A stretch of 42,811 nucleotides of DNA from Bacteroidota bacterium (lineage in GTDB: Bacteria > Bacteroidota > Bacteroidia > Sphingobacteriales > Sphingobacteriaceae), in contig JABDEQ010000009.1 in NCBI GenBank assembly GCA_013286985.1, positions 1 to 42,811 on the forward strand, read 5' to 3'. Shown here one piece after another: positions 1 to 8,005 of this stretch. Under the pieces are notes generated by a model. That model was not told the origin of the DNA. It was given only the letters and a program-made list of their open reading frames with translations, and searched no databases. The first letter of the stretch is position 1; the number at the start of each line of letters is the position of its first letter. The translations under genes and the position numbers were made by a program.

Positions 1-1007
1 AACTGTGCTATAAGTTGAGAACGAACGGAGCCTATTGCCTTGCGGATACCTACTTCTTTTGCCCGTTTTTCTGACCGTGCGGTACTCAGGTTCATAAAAT
101 TGATGCAGGCCAGCAGCAAAACAAAAAAGCCAATAATGCCAAATAACCAAACAAACTCAATTTTGCCGCCAGTGTTTACACCATTTTTAAAGCCGGAATA
201 CAAATGCCATTTACTCATTGGATGCAGAAAGACAACCGGTTTAAATGCCGCATCGGCTTTTTGAACTCTATGCAACTTTACATCCTTTATTTTTGTCGAA
301 ACCTGGTTCATGTCAGCATTGTCAGCTATTTGCGCATAACATTGAAATGAATTATTACGCCATGGATTAGTGGCTTTTTCCTGCCAGTTTCTGTCGGTAA
401 TATACAGCTGCCAGGTTGCTATAAAGGTTAAATTGTTAAAATCAGAATTGTAGGGAAGGTCCTTGTAAATGCCGAATATAGTAACGTTAAACTTATTATC
501 AATTTTGATGGTTTTATTTATTGGGTCAACATCACCAAATAACGCTTTTGCAGTTGACTCAGAAAGAATAACAGCATGACTATCCTGCAATGCAGACCGG
601 TTTCCCTTTATCATTTTTAACGAAAGCATGTCGGTAATCTGGGGCTCGAAATAATTGCCGCCTTTGGTGATTTTTTTTTCTCCAAAGGACAGGATGTGAT
701 CATAGGTCCATGAACACATGGTAACATACTTAAAATTACTGCCATAGGTACGTTTTAGTTCATCGCCCATTAAATAAGGCACCGAAGTTTGGGTACCCAC
801 ATCTCCATTAAAGGTTTGATGCTGCATTACCTGGGCTATTTGGCTATAGTTTTCGAAGTTTTTATTATACGATAGTTCATCATACACCCACAGGCCAATT
901 AACATAGCCACCGCCATGCCTACCGAGAGGCCCGCAATATTGATAAATGAATGCATCTTGTTTTTTACAAGATTGCGCCATGCAATTTTGAAATAGTTTT
1001 TTATCAT
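1..1007 (-). CDS. FtsX/MacB-type ABC transporter permease, N-terminal part (cut by window edge)
   Basis: The reading frame starts at the ATG at 1007-1005 (MIKNYFKIAWRNLVKNK...) and stays open for 335 codons to the left edge, where it reads ...KAIGSVRSQLIAQ. It aligns along its whole length with the complete 799-aa permease at 37692-40091. Visible parts are the N-terminal membrane helix (INIAGLSVGMAVAMLIGLW), the MacB periplasmic core (about residues 45-280) and the first helix of the FtsX domain (FGIIGFFVLLLACINFMNLS). By homology it lacks roughly the last 460 residues. The family forms inner-membrane permeases, usually driven by a separate ATPase; none is seen here. The substrate is unknown, with export of peptides or lipids or envelope-stress roles possible. 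It is divergent from the GH30 gene. Confidence 0.9.
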   Translation of the reverse strand, partial: MIKNYFKIAWRNLVKNKMHSFINIAGLSVGMAVAMLIGLWVYDELSYNKNFENYSQIAQVMQHQTFNGDVGTQTSVPYLMGDELKRTYGSNFKYVTMCSWTYDHILSFGEKKITKGGNYFEPQITDMLSLKMIKGNRSALQDSHAVILSESTAKALFGDVDPINKTIKIDNKFNVTIFGIYKDLPYNSDFNNLTFIATWQLYITDRNWQEKATNPWRNNSFQCYAQIADNADMNQVSTKIKDVKLHRVQKADAAFKPVVFLHPMSKWHLYSGFKNGVNTGGKIEFVWLFGIIGFFVLLLACINFMNLSTARSEKRAKEVGIRKAIGSVRSQLIAQ

Positions 1008-1346
1008 GGATGGTTCGTTAGTTCATTTTATATAGATGTCTGTTTGCAGCGATCAGATTATTGTATCATTTTGATAGCATATGTCAGGGGATGTGCTCAC
1101 TCGTCATTGCCCGAAAATGAGGTTAATATTCGTGCCTTTATTTTAAGTATCTGTAAGTCAATATATTGTATTTGATTGGCGGTTTTTAAATGTACATATC
1201 CGAACAGCGGGTGTCCGGTTTTATTACACTGCGTTAAAGGGCTGATAGCGTACCATTTAAAAATTAGTAATACTTATTTTCAAAACTTTGATAGATTTGA
1301 AGCTGTAAACCAATCTTACCCGGATTTATATCCATATTTGATCATC
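1008..1346. other. Intergenic region between divergent permease and GH30 gene
   Basis: This 339-bp stretch holds no convincing gene. It contains a 13-bp inverted repeat, TATCA-TTT-TGATA, at 1064-1076. The same word recurs upstream of the kdp genes at 11171-11183. The GH30 frame is open upstream of its signal peptide (1176-1346), but that extension does not resemble protein and precedes a canonical signal peptide, so it is treated as leader. A TAGATTTG word at 1292-1299 fits the Bacteroidota -7 element, but I see no properly spaced -33 TTTG. Confidence 0.5.
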
Positions 1347-2813
1347 ATGAAAAAAAAATTATTTAGTGCCTCAATGTTCTTTGCGGCCTTTAGTTTATTA
1401 TCAGTAAAGTGGGCTGATGCGCAAAATAAGGCGCCTTATTCTGCTAAAGATAAGGCGGTGAAAGTATATTTAACCGCAAAGAATACCGACAACCGCATTA
1501 CGCAAACCGAAACCCTTCATTTTGTGGATATGCCGCAACCAAAGGAAACAGATGTATCGGTATTTGTTGACCCTTCAAAAACATTTCAAACTATGCTGGG
1601 CATAGGTGCAGCACTTACCGACGCTTCAGCCGAAACCTTTTATAAATTGCCAAAAGACAAGCAAAAGGAATTTATGACCGCCTATTTTGATAAAGAAAAA
1701 GGTATTGGGTATACTTTGGCACGTACCCATATTCAAAGCTGTGATTTTTCGAGCGAAAGCTACAGTTATATAAAAGAGGGTGATGTTGCTTTAAAAACTT
1801 TTGATGTTAGTCATGATGAAAAATACCGTATTCCCTTTATAAAGGAGGCTATGGCTGCTGCAGGCGGTAAACTAAATATATTTGTTACCCCATGGAGCCC
1901 ACCGGCATGGATGAAGAGCAATAATGATGTTTTACATGGCGGCAAATTGCTGGCTAAGTACGATCAGAGCTGGGCAAATTTTTATGTGAAGTTTATTAAA
2001 ACTTATGAAAAAATGGGTATGCCTATTTGGGGGCTTTCGGTACAAAATGAGCCAATGGCTACACAATCATGGGAATCATGCCTTTATACTGCTGAGGATG
2101 AGCGCGATTTTATTAAGAATTATTTAGGCCCAACACTGGTGAAATCGGGTTTAGGAAATAAGAAATTGATTGCCTGGGATCATAACCGCGATTTAATTTA
2201 TCAGCGTGCAAGTACTATTTTTGAGGACCCACAAGCTGCCAAATACGTTTGGGGTATTGGCTTTCACTGGTACGAAACATGGACCGGTGCAGGTATGGAC
2301 TTTGAAAGCACCAGGCGCGTTGCTGAATCGTTCCCGGATAAACATTTATTGTTTACTGAGGGTTGTGTTGAGAAATTTGATTTTAACCGTTTAAATGATT
2401 GGGCTTTGGGCGAGCGTTATGGCCTGTCAATGATTAACGATTTTAACGCCGGTACGGTAGGCTGGACCGATTGGAATATTTTGCTGGATGAAAACGGCGG
2501 CCCTAACCATGTGGGCAATTATTGCTTTGCACCGGTACATGCCGATACCCGTAATGGTAGCTTGATTTATACCAATTCTTACTACTACATGGGCCATTTT
2601 TCTAAATTCATTCACCCGGGAGCTAAACGTATCATCAGCAATGCAAGCCGCGATAAGCTGTTAACCACCGCTTATGTTAATCCCGATGGTAAACTGGCTG
2701 TTGTAGTAATGAATAAAACAGACGATAATATTGATTATTATTTGTGGATAAAAGGCAAAGCTGCTAAAACAACCAGCCCCGCGCATTCTATTGCAACGTT
2801 GGTGGTAGAGTAG
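1347..2813 (+). CDS. Secreted GH30-family glycoside hydrolase (glucosylceramidase / beta-1,6-glucanase-like)
   Basis: A 488-aa protein. The start was chosen at 1347 because a textbook signal peptide follows (MKKKLFSASMFFAAFSLL...ADAQ), although the frame is open 57 codons further upstream. The (beta/alpha)8 fold of family GH30 is indicated by the opening FQTMLGIGAALTDASAE, the VTPWSPPAWMKSN strand, the acid/base motif GLSVQNEP (Glu235) and the nucleophile motif LLFTEGC (Glu338). Both catalytic glutamates sit at the ends of the strands expected for clan GH-A. A short C-terminal beta region (about residues 425-488) completes the family architecture. Substrates of close families are beta-1,6-glucan, glucosylceramide or xylan; the sequence does not decide between them. 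No SusC/D pair is adjacent, so this is not a polysaccharide utilisation locus. The gene converges on the phosphoesterase gene across a shared terminator. Confidence 0.93.
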   Translation: MKKKLFSASMFFAAFSLLSVKWADAQNKAPYSAKDKAVKVYLTAKNTDNRITQTETLHFVDMPQPKETDVSVFVDPSKTFQTMLGIGAALTDASAETFYKLPKDKQKEFMTAYFDKEKGIGYTLARTHIQSCDFSSESYSYIKEGDVALKTFDVSHDEKYRIPFIKEAMAAAGGKLNIFVTPWSPPAWMKSNNDVLHGGKLLAKYDQSWANFYVKFIKTYEKMGMPIWGLSVQNEPMATQSWESCLYTAEDERDFIKNYLGPTLVKSGLGNKKLIAWDHNRDLIYQRASTIFEDPQAAKYVWGIGFHWYETWTGAGMDFESTRRVAESFPDKHLLFTEGCVEKFDFNRLNDWALGERYGLSMINDFNAGTVGWTDWNILLDENGGPNHVGNYCFAPVHADTRNGSLIYTNSYYYMGHFSKFIHPGAKRIISNASRDKLLTTAYVNPDGKLAVVVMNKTDDNIDYYLWIKGKAAKTTSPAHSIATLVVE

Positions 2814-2850
2814 TTTGTTTGAGGTGTTGAAAGACATCCGGTAAAAAATA

Positions 2851-2887
2851 AAAATGCCGTAACCCTTATGTGTTACGGCATTTTTTT
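2851..2887. terminator. Bidirectional intrinsic terminator
   Basis: A perfect stem has TGCCGTAAC (2855-2863) pairing with GTTACGGCA (2872-2880) around an 8-nt loop. It is flanked by an A-run on the left and a T-run on the right, so it can terminate both the GH30 gene (+) and the convergent phosphoesterase gene (-). Confidence 0.9.
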
Positions 2888-2934
2888 ATGGCAAATATGT
2901 ACATTTTGCAAACTGCAAACCGGCAACGGCAAAC

Positions 2935-4131
2935 TTAATTTACAGCTAAAGAAATGGTTTTGCTATCTCCAAATACAACCTTGGTTGAAGGGTTGGTTGG
3001 GGTGGTGTTCCACAAACATTCCCTTACTGTCATTTGCATCGTTGCGGCATCAATTGATATCAAATGGAAAGATAATTTGGTTTCGTCTTTTGCAGAGAAC
3101 TTGCCTTTCATAGGTGAGTCAACCCTGAAAACAGGTAGCGCAACATCATTATCTGGTCCGGTATAGGTATAAAATTCATTCCAGTTTGAATTGCCATGTA
3201 TATAGGCTTTAATATTTGGATGCGCTTTCAGGAATTTTACAAATCCGCGCTGCTCGATATCTGTTGAGCCACCATCACCTGCTGCTACCACGCCTTCCTT
3301 ATAATATTCGGCAGTAAGATTTTCGAATTTATTTTCCAAAGTCATGTTATGCGGCGGGATAGGGTTGGTAAAATGTTTGGCCTCGCAGGTAGGCTGGTCA
3401 TGGCAAATAATTATCACCGACGTTGTTTTGGCAACATTGGCCAGGTCCTTTTCCATCCATATCCTTTCGGCAGAATCGGCCCAAAGGGTGATAAACATAA
3501 AATGAATACCTTTTATATCTCTTGAGTAATTGATCTTATCTGTAGCATAATTATAAGCCTCGTTGGTCATCGGCGTGGCAGGCTTCAGCATCAGGTTATA
3601 AATTTTGACCATTGATGTTGGGTCGCTAAGCGGTTTCATGGGCTTGGCATAGCCAATAGCGTTAGAAATATCATGATTACCGGGAACAATCAAAAATTTA
3701 ACCGGCTCACCATCAGTGCCTTTTAGCTTTATACCGCCCATATAAGCGGTTTCAAACTGTGCCCATGATGCGGCGGCACTTTGTATGGGTATTTCCATGC
3801 GGTTGGCTATATCACCACCTTCTATTAAATAATCGATGCCGTTAATGGGTTGCCCGGCCTTAACACCGCCGTCGGCGGGAAGCGATTGTCCGGGTAGGGC
3901 ATTCATCTGGCGGATCATGGCTGCATTTACAACAGACGATTTTACATTTGAATCGCCGCGGAAAGCTTTACGGGTTATACCAAAGTGAGCATCAGAAGTA
4001 AAAAGTATTTCAATATCCTGCGATGGCGTGGTTTGGCAAAAAGCTTTAACCGGAATTAAAGCCAAAATTAAGCAACTTGCTAAAATTGAATGTTTTAAGT
4101 ATGTTGATAGTTTTAGGGGAAAGTGGGTCAT
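2935..4131 (-). CDS. Secreted calcineurin-like metallophosphoesterase
   Basis: A 398-aa protein with an N-terminal hydrophobic signal segment (about residues 14-32, SILASCLILALIPVKAFCQ), predicting export to periplasm or surface. Metallophosphoesterase metal-ligand motifs appear in the usual order: D-x-H in FTSDAHFG (Asp47, His49), GGDIAN (Asp107), GNHD (151-154), a histidine in IIICHDQP, and YIHGNSN near the C-terminus in place of the usual GHxH. The family hydrolyses phosphomono- or diesters using two metal ions; the substrate here is unknown. The final motif differs from the classic GHxH, so activity is likely but not certain. No partner gene is adjacent in the same direction. Confidence 0.88.
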   Translation of the reverse strand: MTHFPLKLSTYLKHSILASCLILALIPVKAFCQTTPSQDIEILFTSDAHFGITRKAFRGDSNVKSSVVNAAMIRQMNALPGQSLPADGGVKAGQPINGIDYLIEGGDIANRMEIPIQSAAASWAQFETAYMGGIKLKGTDGEPVKFLIVPGNHDISNAIGYAKPMKPLSDPTSMVKIYNLMLKPATPMTNEAYNYATDKINYSRDIKGIHFMFITLWADSAERIWMEKDLANVAKTTSVIIICHDQPTCEAKHFTNPIPPHNMTLENKFENLTAEYYKEGVVAAGDGGSTDIEQRGFVKFLKAHPNIKAYIHGNSNWNEFYTYTGPDNDVALPVFRVDSPMKGKFSAKDETKLSFHLISIDAATMQMTVRECLWNTTPTNPSTKVVFGDSKTISLAVN

Positions 4132-4310
4132 TTGAAAAATTTAAAATTTGTTGAGCGCAAATGTACTTGCGCAGTTACATGTATTGGTTAATTAAATGTT
4201 AACAAAAGATTAAGGGCTTGTATCAATTTAGTTGTAATTGACTCGTTTGTGTGTTTCACAAAAAAAGACAGAAAATGATTAACTTTGAGTATATCAAACC
4301 TGTACGAGTT

Positions 4311-4856
4311 ATGGCTAAGTTTTTTAACAGTATAGAAGACAGGCATGCCGAATTCATAGAAAAACAGCATATGTTTTTTGTGGCGAGCGCTCCGCTCAGT
4401 GCCAGTGGACATGTAAATCTTTCGCCAAAAGGATCGGATTGTTTCAGGATACTTTCACCGCACAAGGTAGCCTATATGGATATTATTGGCAGCGGCAATG
4501 AAACATCGGCACATTTGCTCGAAAATGGGCGCATTACCTTTATGTTTTGCGCTTTTGATGGCCCGCCAAATATTATGCGCTTATACGGACGCGGCTATAC
4601 CGTTTTACCCGAGCACGGAGAATGGAATGAACTTTCTAATCATTTTAAATTAGTACTAGGCACCCGGCAAATTATTGTGGCCGATATTGATATGGTGCAA
4701 ACCTCATGCGGTTTTAGCGTGCCCTATTACAGTTACGAGGGTGAGCGGGATCATGCCGAAAAATGGGCCTTGAATAAAGGCGAAGATGGCTTAGAAAGCT
4801 ATAAAGCCGAAAAGAACAGGGTTAGTTTAGATGGCCTGCCTACGGCCATGTTTTAA
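4311..4856 (+). CDS. Pyridoxamine 5'-phosphate oxidase-fold family protein
   Basis: A 181-aa protein from the start MAKFFNSIEDRHAEFIEKQ, chosen because relatives begin with this MAKFxxSI...FIExQ block; the frame is open 20 codons further up (4251). The split-barrel FMN-binding fold is suggested by FFVASAPLSASGHVNLSPKG, FRILSPHKVAYMDIIGSGNET and RITFMFCAFDGPPNIMRLYGRG, characteristic of small PNPOx-like proteins rather than PdxH itself. It probably binds a flavin; the physiological reaction is unknown. It is a monocistronic-looking gene followed by a large imperfect palindrome. Confidence 0.85.
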   Translation: MAKFFNSIEDRHAEFIEKQHMFFVASAPLSASGHVNLSPKGSDCFRILSPHKVAYMDIIGSGNETSAHLLENGRITFMFCAFDGPPNIMRLYGRGYTVLPEHGEWNELSNHFKLVLGTRQIIVADIDMVQTSCGFSVPYYSYEGERDHAEKWALNKGEDGLESYKAEKNRVSLDGLPTAMF

Positions 4857-4881
4857 ATGGGACGTGGATGTCGCTCGTATA

Positions 4882-5028
4882 GTTGACTCACCCCGACGTT
4901 GCTTCGCTCGTCGACCCTCTCTACTTCGTAAAGAGGGTGGAAAAATTCAAATTTCTTTTTTTCTTTTCCCTCTTTATGACTTGTCATAGAGAGGGATGTC
5001 GAGCGTAGCGATGACAGGGTGAGTTAAC
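4882..5028. repeat. Long imperfect inverted repeat with nested hairpins
   Basis: The left arm (4882-4921, GTTGACTCACCCCGACG...) pairs imperfectly with the right arm (4988-5028, AGAGAGGGATGTCGAGCG...GGGTGAGTTAAC). The arms are about 41 nt with roughly three quarters matching. Inside are a small CCCTCT...AGAGGG hairpin (4915-4937) and a second one (4969-4995, CCCTCT-TATGAC/GTCATA-AGAGGG). It separates the PNPOx-like gene from purU, which converges on it, and could act as a terminator. It resembles a REP/MITE-type intergenic element. Confidence 0.65.
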
Positions 5029-5072
5029 TTAACTCTGCACGCGCTAAAGAGAATAAAACCTATATCCCATGT

Positions 5073-5900
5073 TTAATCAAATACCACCGTTTTGTTTTTA
5101 TAAACAAACACCCTATCCTCAAATACCAATTTAAGGGCAGATGCCAGCACAGCTGTTTCAATTTCTTTACCGGCTTTTACCATATCGCCGGCAGTGAACG
5201 AATGATTTACGGAGATAATTTGTTGAGCAATAATGGGCCCTTCATCAAGTTCGTTGGATACAAAATGCGCTGTGGCGCCTATCAGTTTTACACCACGCTC
5301 AAAAGCCTGCTTGTATGGATTGGCGCCAATAAATGCCGGTAAAAATGAATGGTGGATGTTGACAATACGCATTGGGAATTTGGCTACCAATGCGGGCGAT
5401 AAAATGCGCATAAATTTGGCCAGCACAATATAATCGGGTTCAAATTGATCAATAATGGTGGCTATTTTATCTTCAAATTCATTTTTGCTGATTTGCTCAT
5501 GTGATACCAGGAAGAACGGCATATCAAAACGTTTGCAAATATCTTCCAATACAGCATGATTGCCAATAACACATTGCACTGTAGCGCTCAGTGTTCCACA
5601 ATAATTGCGGATCAAAATATCGGCCAGGCAATGATACTCTTTGGTAACCATCACTACCACCTTTTTGCTGGGCAATGGGTTGATGTGGATGGTGGAATCG
5701 GGCGGCAAAATATAGCGCAGCTTTTTTTCGAGTGTATCGCCATCGTCGCTATGGGTTACTTCCAGGCGCATAAAAAACAGGTTTTGTGCCTGGTCAACAT
5801 GCTCGCGCATGGATACAATGTTTAATTGTTGTTTTGCCAGCACATCAGTTATTGATGCCACTAAACCAACCCGGTCAACACACTGAATTACAATAATCAT
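5073..5900 (-). CDS. purU: Formyltetrahydrofolate deformylase
   Basis: A 275-aa protein from the ATG at 5900 (MIIVIQCVDRVGLVASITDV), which matches the family N-terminus and normal length of about 280 aa. The frame is open further upstream but that stretch contains a long palindrome. Residues 1-80 form an ACT domain, the regulatory domain of PurU that senses methionine/glycine in E. coli. The rest is the formyl-transferase-type hydrolase domain with NIHHSFLPAF (catalytic Asn/His) and a downstream aspartate in SNELDEGPII. It hydrolyses 10-formyl-THF to THF and formate, balancing one-carbon pools and supplying formate for purine synthesis. It is a single cytoplasmic gene. Confidence 0.95.
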   Translation of the reverse strand: MIIVIQCVDRVGLVASITDVLAKQQLNIVSMREHVDQAQNLFFMRLEVTHSDDGDTLEKKLRYILPPDSTIHINPLPSKKVVVMVTKEYHCLADILIRNYCGTLSATVQCVIGNHAVLEDICKRFDMPFFLVSHEQISKNEFEDKIATIIDQFEPDYIVLAKFMRILSPALVAKFPMRIVNIHHSFLPAFIGANPYKQAFERGVKLIGATAHFVSNELDEGPIIAQQIISVNHSFTAGDMVKAGKEIETAVLASALKLVFEDRVFVYKNKTVVFD

Positions 5901-5944
5901 ATGAATGGTGAAAGATAGTTCGTAAATATAAAAGTTTAGTTCAT

Positions 5945-5991
5945 TAAACATAATAACGAGGGGTTTTAAACCCCTCGTTATTATGTTTAAA
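5945..5991. repeat. 47-nt perfect palindrome, core GGGGTTTTAAACCCC
   Basis: Every base from 5945 to 5967 pairs with 5969 to 5991 around a single central T (23-bp arms). It lies just upstream of purU. A second palindrome with the same design is at 26212-26254. Confidence 0.9.
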
Positions 5992-6108
5992 TTGGATCGG
6001 TTTATATCTTTTCTTAATTTTATTGGTAACAAAATTGTTTAACACAAATCCAATATCAAAAGCCGCTCACCTTTTGGCTTTAACTTTTTGTATTTTAATT
6101 TAAAAACG

Positions 6109-6312
6109 ATGATTATGCGCTATTTTTTGTGTTTTTTGTGTCCGCCGATAGCCGTTTTGACTACCGGACGTATCGGTGCGTTTATATTGAATATTATTTT
6201 GTCGTTGTGCTTCTGGATTCCGGGAATTATCCATGCCATACTGGTTACCAATGATTTTTATGAGGAAAGACGTTACCGCAGAATGGTACGTGTAGTTAGA
6301 AGACGATATTAA
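6109..6312 (+). CDS. YqaE/Pmp3-family small membrane protein
   Basis: A 67-aa hydrophobic protein, reading MIMRYFLCFLCPPIAVLTTG (a second possible start is Met3). The two transmembrane helices and the FLCPPIAVL...GxxGAFILNIILSL...PGIIHAI pattern are those of the Pmp3/YqaE (UPF0057) family, small integral membrane proteins linked to salt and cold stress and membrane potential. The tail is strongly basic (EERRYRRMVRVVRRRY), longer and more arginine-rich than in many relatives. It is 21 nt upstream of the cupin gene, so the two could be co-transcribed. Confidence 0.85.
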   Translation: MIMRYFLCFLCPPIAVLTTGRIGAFILNIILSLCFWIPGIIHAILVTNDFYEERRYRRMVRVVRRRY

Positions 6313-6333
6313 ATTCATTACCAACCGCTAAAA

Positions 6334-6687
6334 ATGGATTTTGAAAATATACCGTTTCAGGTTATTAATTGGGATGATGTTGCCAAAACAAGCCATCCGG
6401 GCGTTACCGGCACAGCCTTTTGGCAAACAATTCAGTTTAGCGGACTAAGGGTAAGAGTGGTTGAATATAGCAAAGGTTATTTGGCCGATCATTGGTGCCA
6501 GAAAGGACATATTATTTACTGCCTGGAAGGGGAATTTACTACCGAATTGGAAAGCGGCGGGCAGTTTCAACTCAGAAAAGGAATGAGCTACATTGTTTCT
6601 GACGATTTGAGCTCGCACAGGTCTATTACCCCGACCGGGGTTAAATTGCTTATTATTGATGGCGATTTTTTGCAGCAAGTAAAATAG
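6334..6687 (+). CDS. Small single-domain cupin (DHCW-motif-type)
   Basis: A 117-aa protein with a single cupin beta-barrel: ADHWCQKGHIIYCLEGEF forms the first cupin motif and GMSYIVSDDLSSHRSIT the second, with GVKLLIIDGDFL closing the barrel. The ADHWC segment resembles the small group annotated as DHCW-motif cupin-fold proteins. Metal binding through the histidines is possible. The reaction is unknown. It directly follows the Pmp3-like gene and converges on the PagL-like gene with only 3 nt between stop codons. Confidence 0.75.
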   Translation: MDFENIPFQVINWDDVAKTSHPGVTGTAFWQTIQFSGLRVRVVEYSKGYLADHWCQKGHIIYCLEGEFTTELESGGQFQLRKGMSYIVSDDLSSHRSITPTGVKLLIIDGDFLQQVK

Positions 6688-6690
6688 CTG

Positions 6691-7866
6691 TTAGTCCACA
6701 TTAAACACTAATCCAAAGTTGGCGTACTGCGCATCAAAACCATGGATATACATTTTAACATTTAAGGACATCCAGTTATTAAGGTAATACTTGCCGCCAA
6801 TGGTCCAATAAAAATGCTCAGGGGTTATGGTATTAAAATGAAGGTAATAACCGTAATTAAACATAAAGGCCATCCGGCCCAGCCAAACATCTGTCCCCAA
6901 ACTTAATCCCCAGGCTACGTTATCAAATGATGAGCCCGATTCCTGGTAGGTTCTGTAAAAATTATCCCACGAAAACGGCTTAAAATAATAAACCACATCA
7001 GTGCCGGCTTTTAAACTAAACAACGAGTTTAATCGGTAACTGTACCCTGCGTAAAGGCTCAGCATATAAAGGTTGGATGTTGCATTTCGTTGTGCAGCAG
7101 AATCAGGTAAGGGGATAGATTTCCCAGTTTGCGGGTTGATGTAATTGCCCGCATTTACAAACCCACGCCGACCGGCCCCAATCCCAAATTCAAATGATTG
7201 CTTATCATCAATTCTGAATGTTTCTTTTTTTCGATTGGGACCGTCAGCGTCAATGTTTCTTATAATGCCAATGGTGGCATTAATATTGTTTACACCCTCA
7301 TTGGGTAGCTTAAACCCTGAGTTAGAGTAGTGAAAAAAATTAGCCCCAATAGCCAATTTAGTAGTTGGCGACATTGGCGTTTCCATTTTAAAACCCGCCT
7401 GTACGGCCAGGTTAATATGGCTGCCTACAATGGGATTATTATTGGTGTAATAGGTTTGTGTGGAGTAAATGAAACCGAAGCCGGGCGAAAAATAGAAAAT
7501 TGTTTTCCCGGTTTCAAACAGCGACATATCCAAAATGGTGAGGCCGCCAAATACATTACCCAAGGTCCCTTTAATTTCGGGTGGTTCGTTTATCGATATG
7601 GCATGTAAATTAAACCAGGTGGCGGTAAAAGCAATGTCTTTTATGTTGAGGTCTTTTATCCAGGCCACATTGTTATTGGCCATATTAAGGCGATAGGCAA
7701 TTTCGGCGCCGTAAAAATATCCCTGGGGTTGGTAGCTATCCGGCGTAAAAATAGTGATGCCCTGCATAGCAGTTACCGAAAGGCTGTTTGCGTTATTTTG
7801 CGCAAAACAATATGGAATATTAATCAGCAAAAAAATGAAAGTGGAAAGTAAGTATTTACCATTCAC
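6691..7866 (-). CDS. Outer-membrane acyloxyacyl hydrolase / PagL-like lipid A deacylase
   Basis: A 391-aa protein with a signal peptide (MNGKYLLSTFIFLLINIPYCFAQ) and alternating aromatic/polar strands typical of an outer-membrane beta-barrel. The segment FFHYSNSGFKLPNEGVN carries the His179-x-Ser181 pair and Glu190, resembling the PagL catalytic His-Ser-Glu arrangement; the His-to-Glu spacing is slightly shorter than in Pseudomonas PagL. PagL removes a 3-O acyl chain from lipid A. This protein is about twice as long as PagL, with a second half that also looks like barrel strands. Assignment to the family is likely; catalytic activity is inferred. Confidence 0.65.
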   Translation of the reverse strand: MNGKYLLSTFIFLLINIPYCFAQNNANSLSVTAMQGITIFTPDSYQPQGYFYGAEIAYRLNMANNNVAWIKDLNIKDIAFTATWFNLHAISINEPPEIKGTLGNVFGGLTILDMSLFETGKTIFYFSPGFGFIYSTQTYYTNNNPIVGSHINLAVQAGFKMETPMSPTTKLAIGANFFHYSNSGFKLPNEGVNNINATIGIIRNIDADGPNRKKETFRIDDKQSFEFGIGAGRRGFVNAGNYINPQTGKSIPLPDSAAQRNATSNLYMLSLYAGYSYRLNSLFSLKAGTDVVYYFKPFSWDNFYRTYQESGSSFDNVAWGLSLGTDVWLGRMAFMFNYGYYLHFNTITPEHFYWTIGGKYYLNNWMSLNVKMYIHGFDAQYANFGLVFNVD

Positions 7867-8005
7867 TGCGGTTAATTTGAATTTTTAAATAACCATTAAA
7901 ATAGTTTTAGGTTTTAAAGAAAAGTTTAAGGAATTAACACACAGTTTTTTTTAAATTCAAATCAATTCCGAATTCCGAATTTCTTTCTCATTTTTGCCTT
8001 CGAAA

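Noticed and set aside
1176..1346. Upstream extension of the GH30 gene
   Set aside because: The signal peptide at 1347 is canonical and the preceding 57 codons show no protein-like character.
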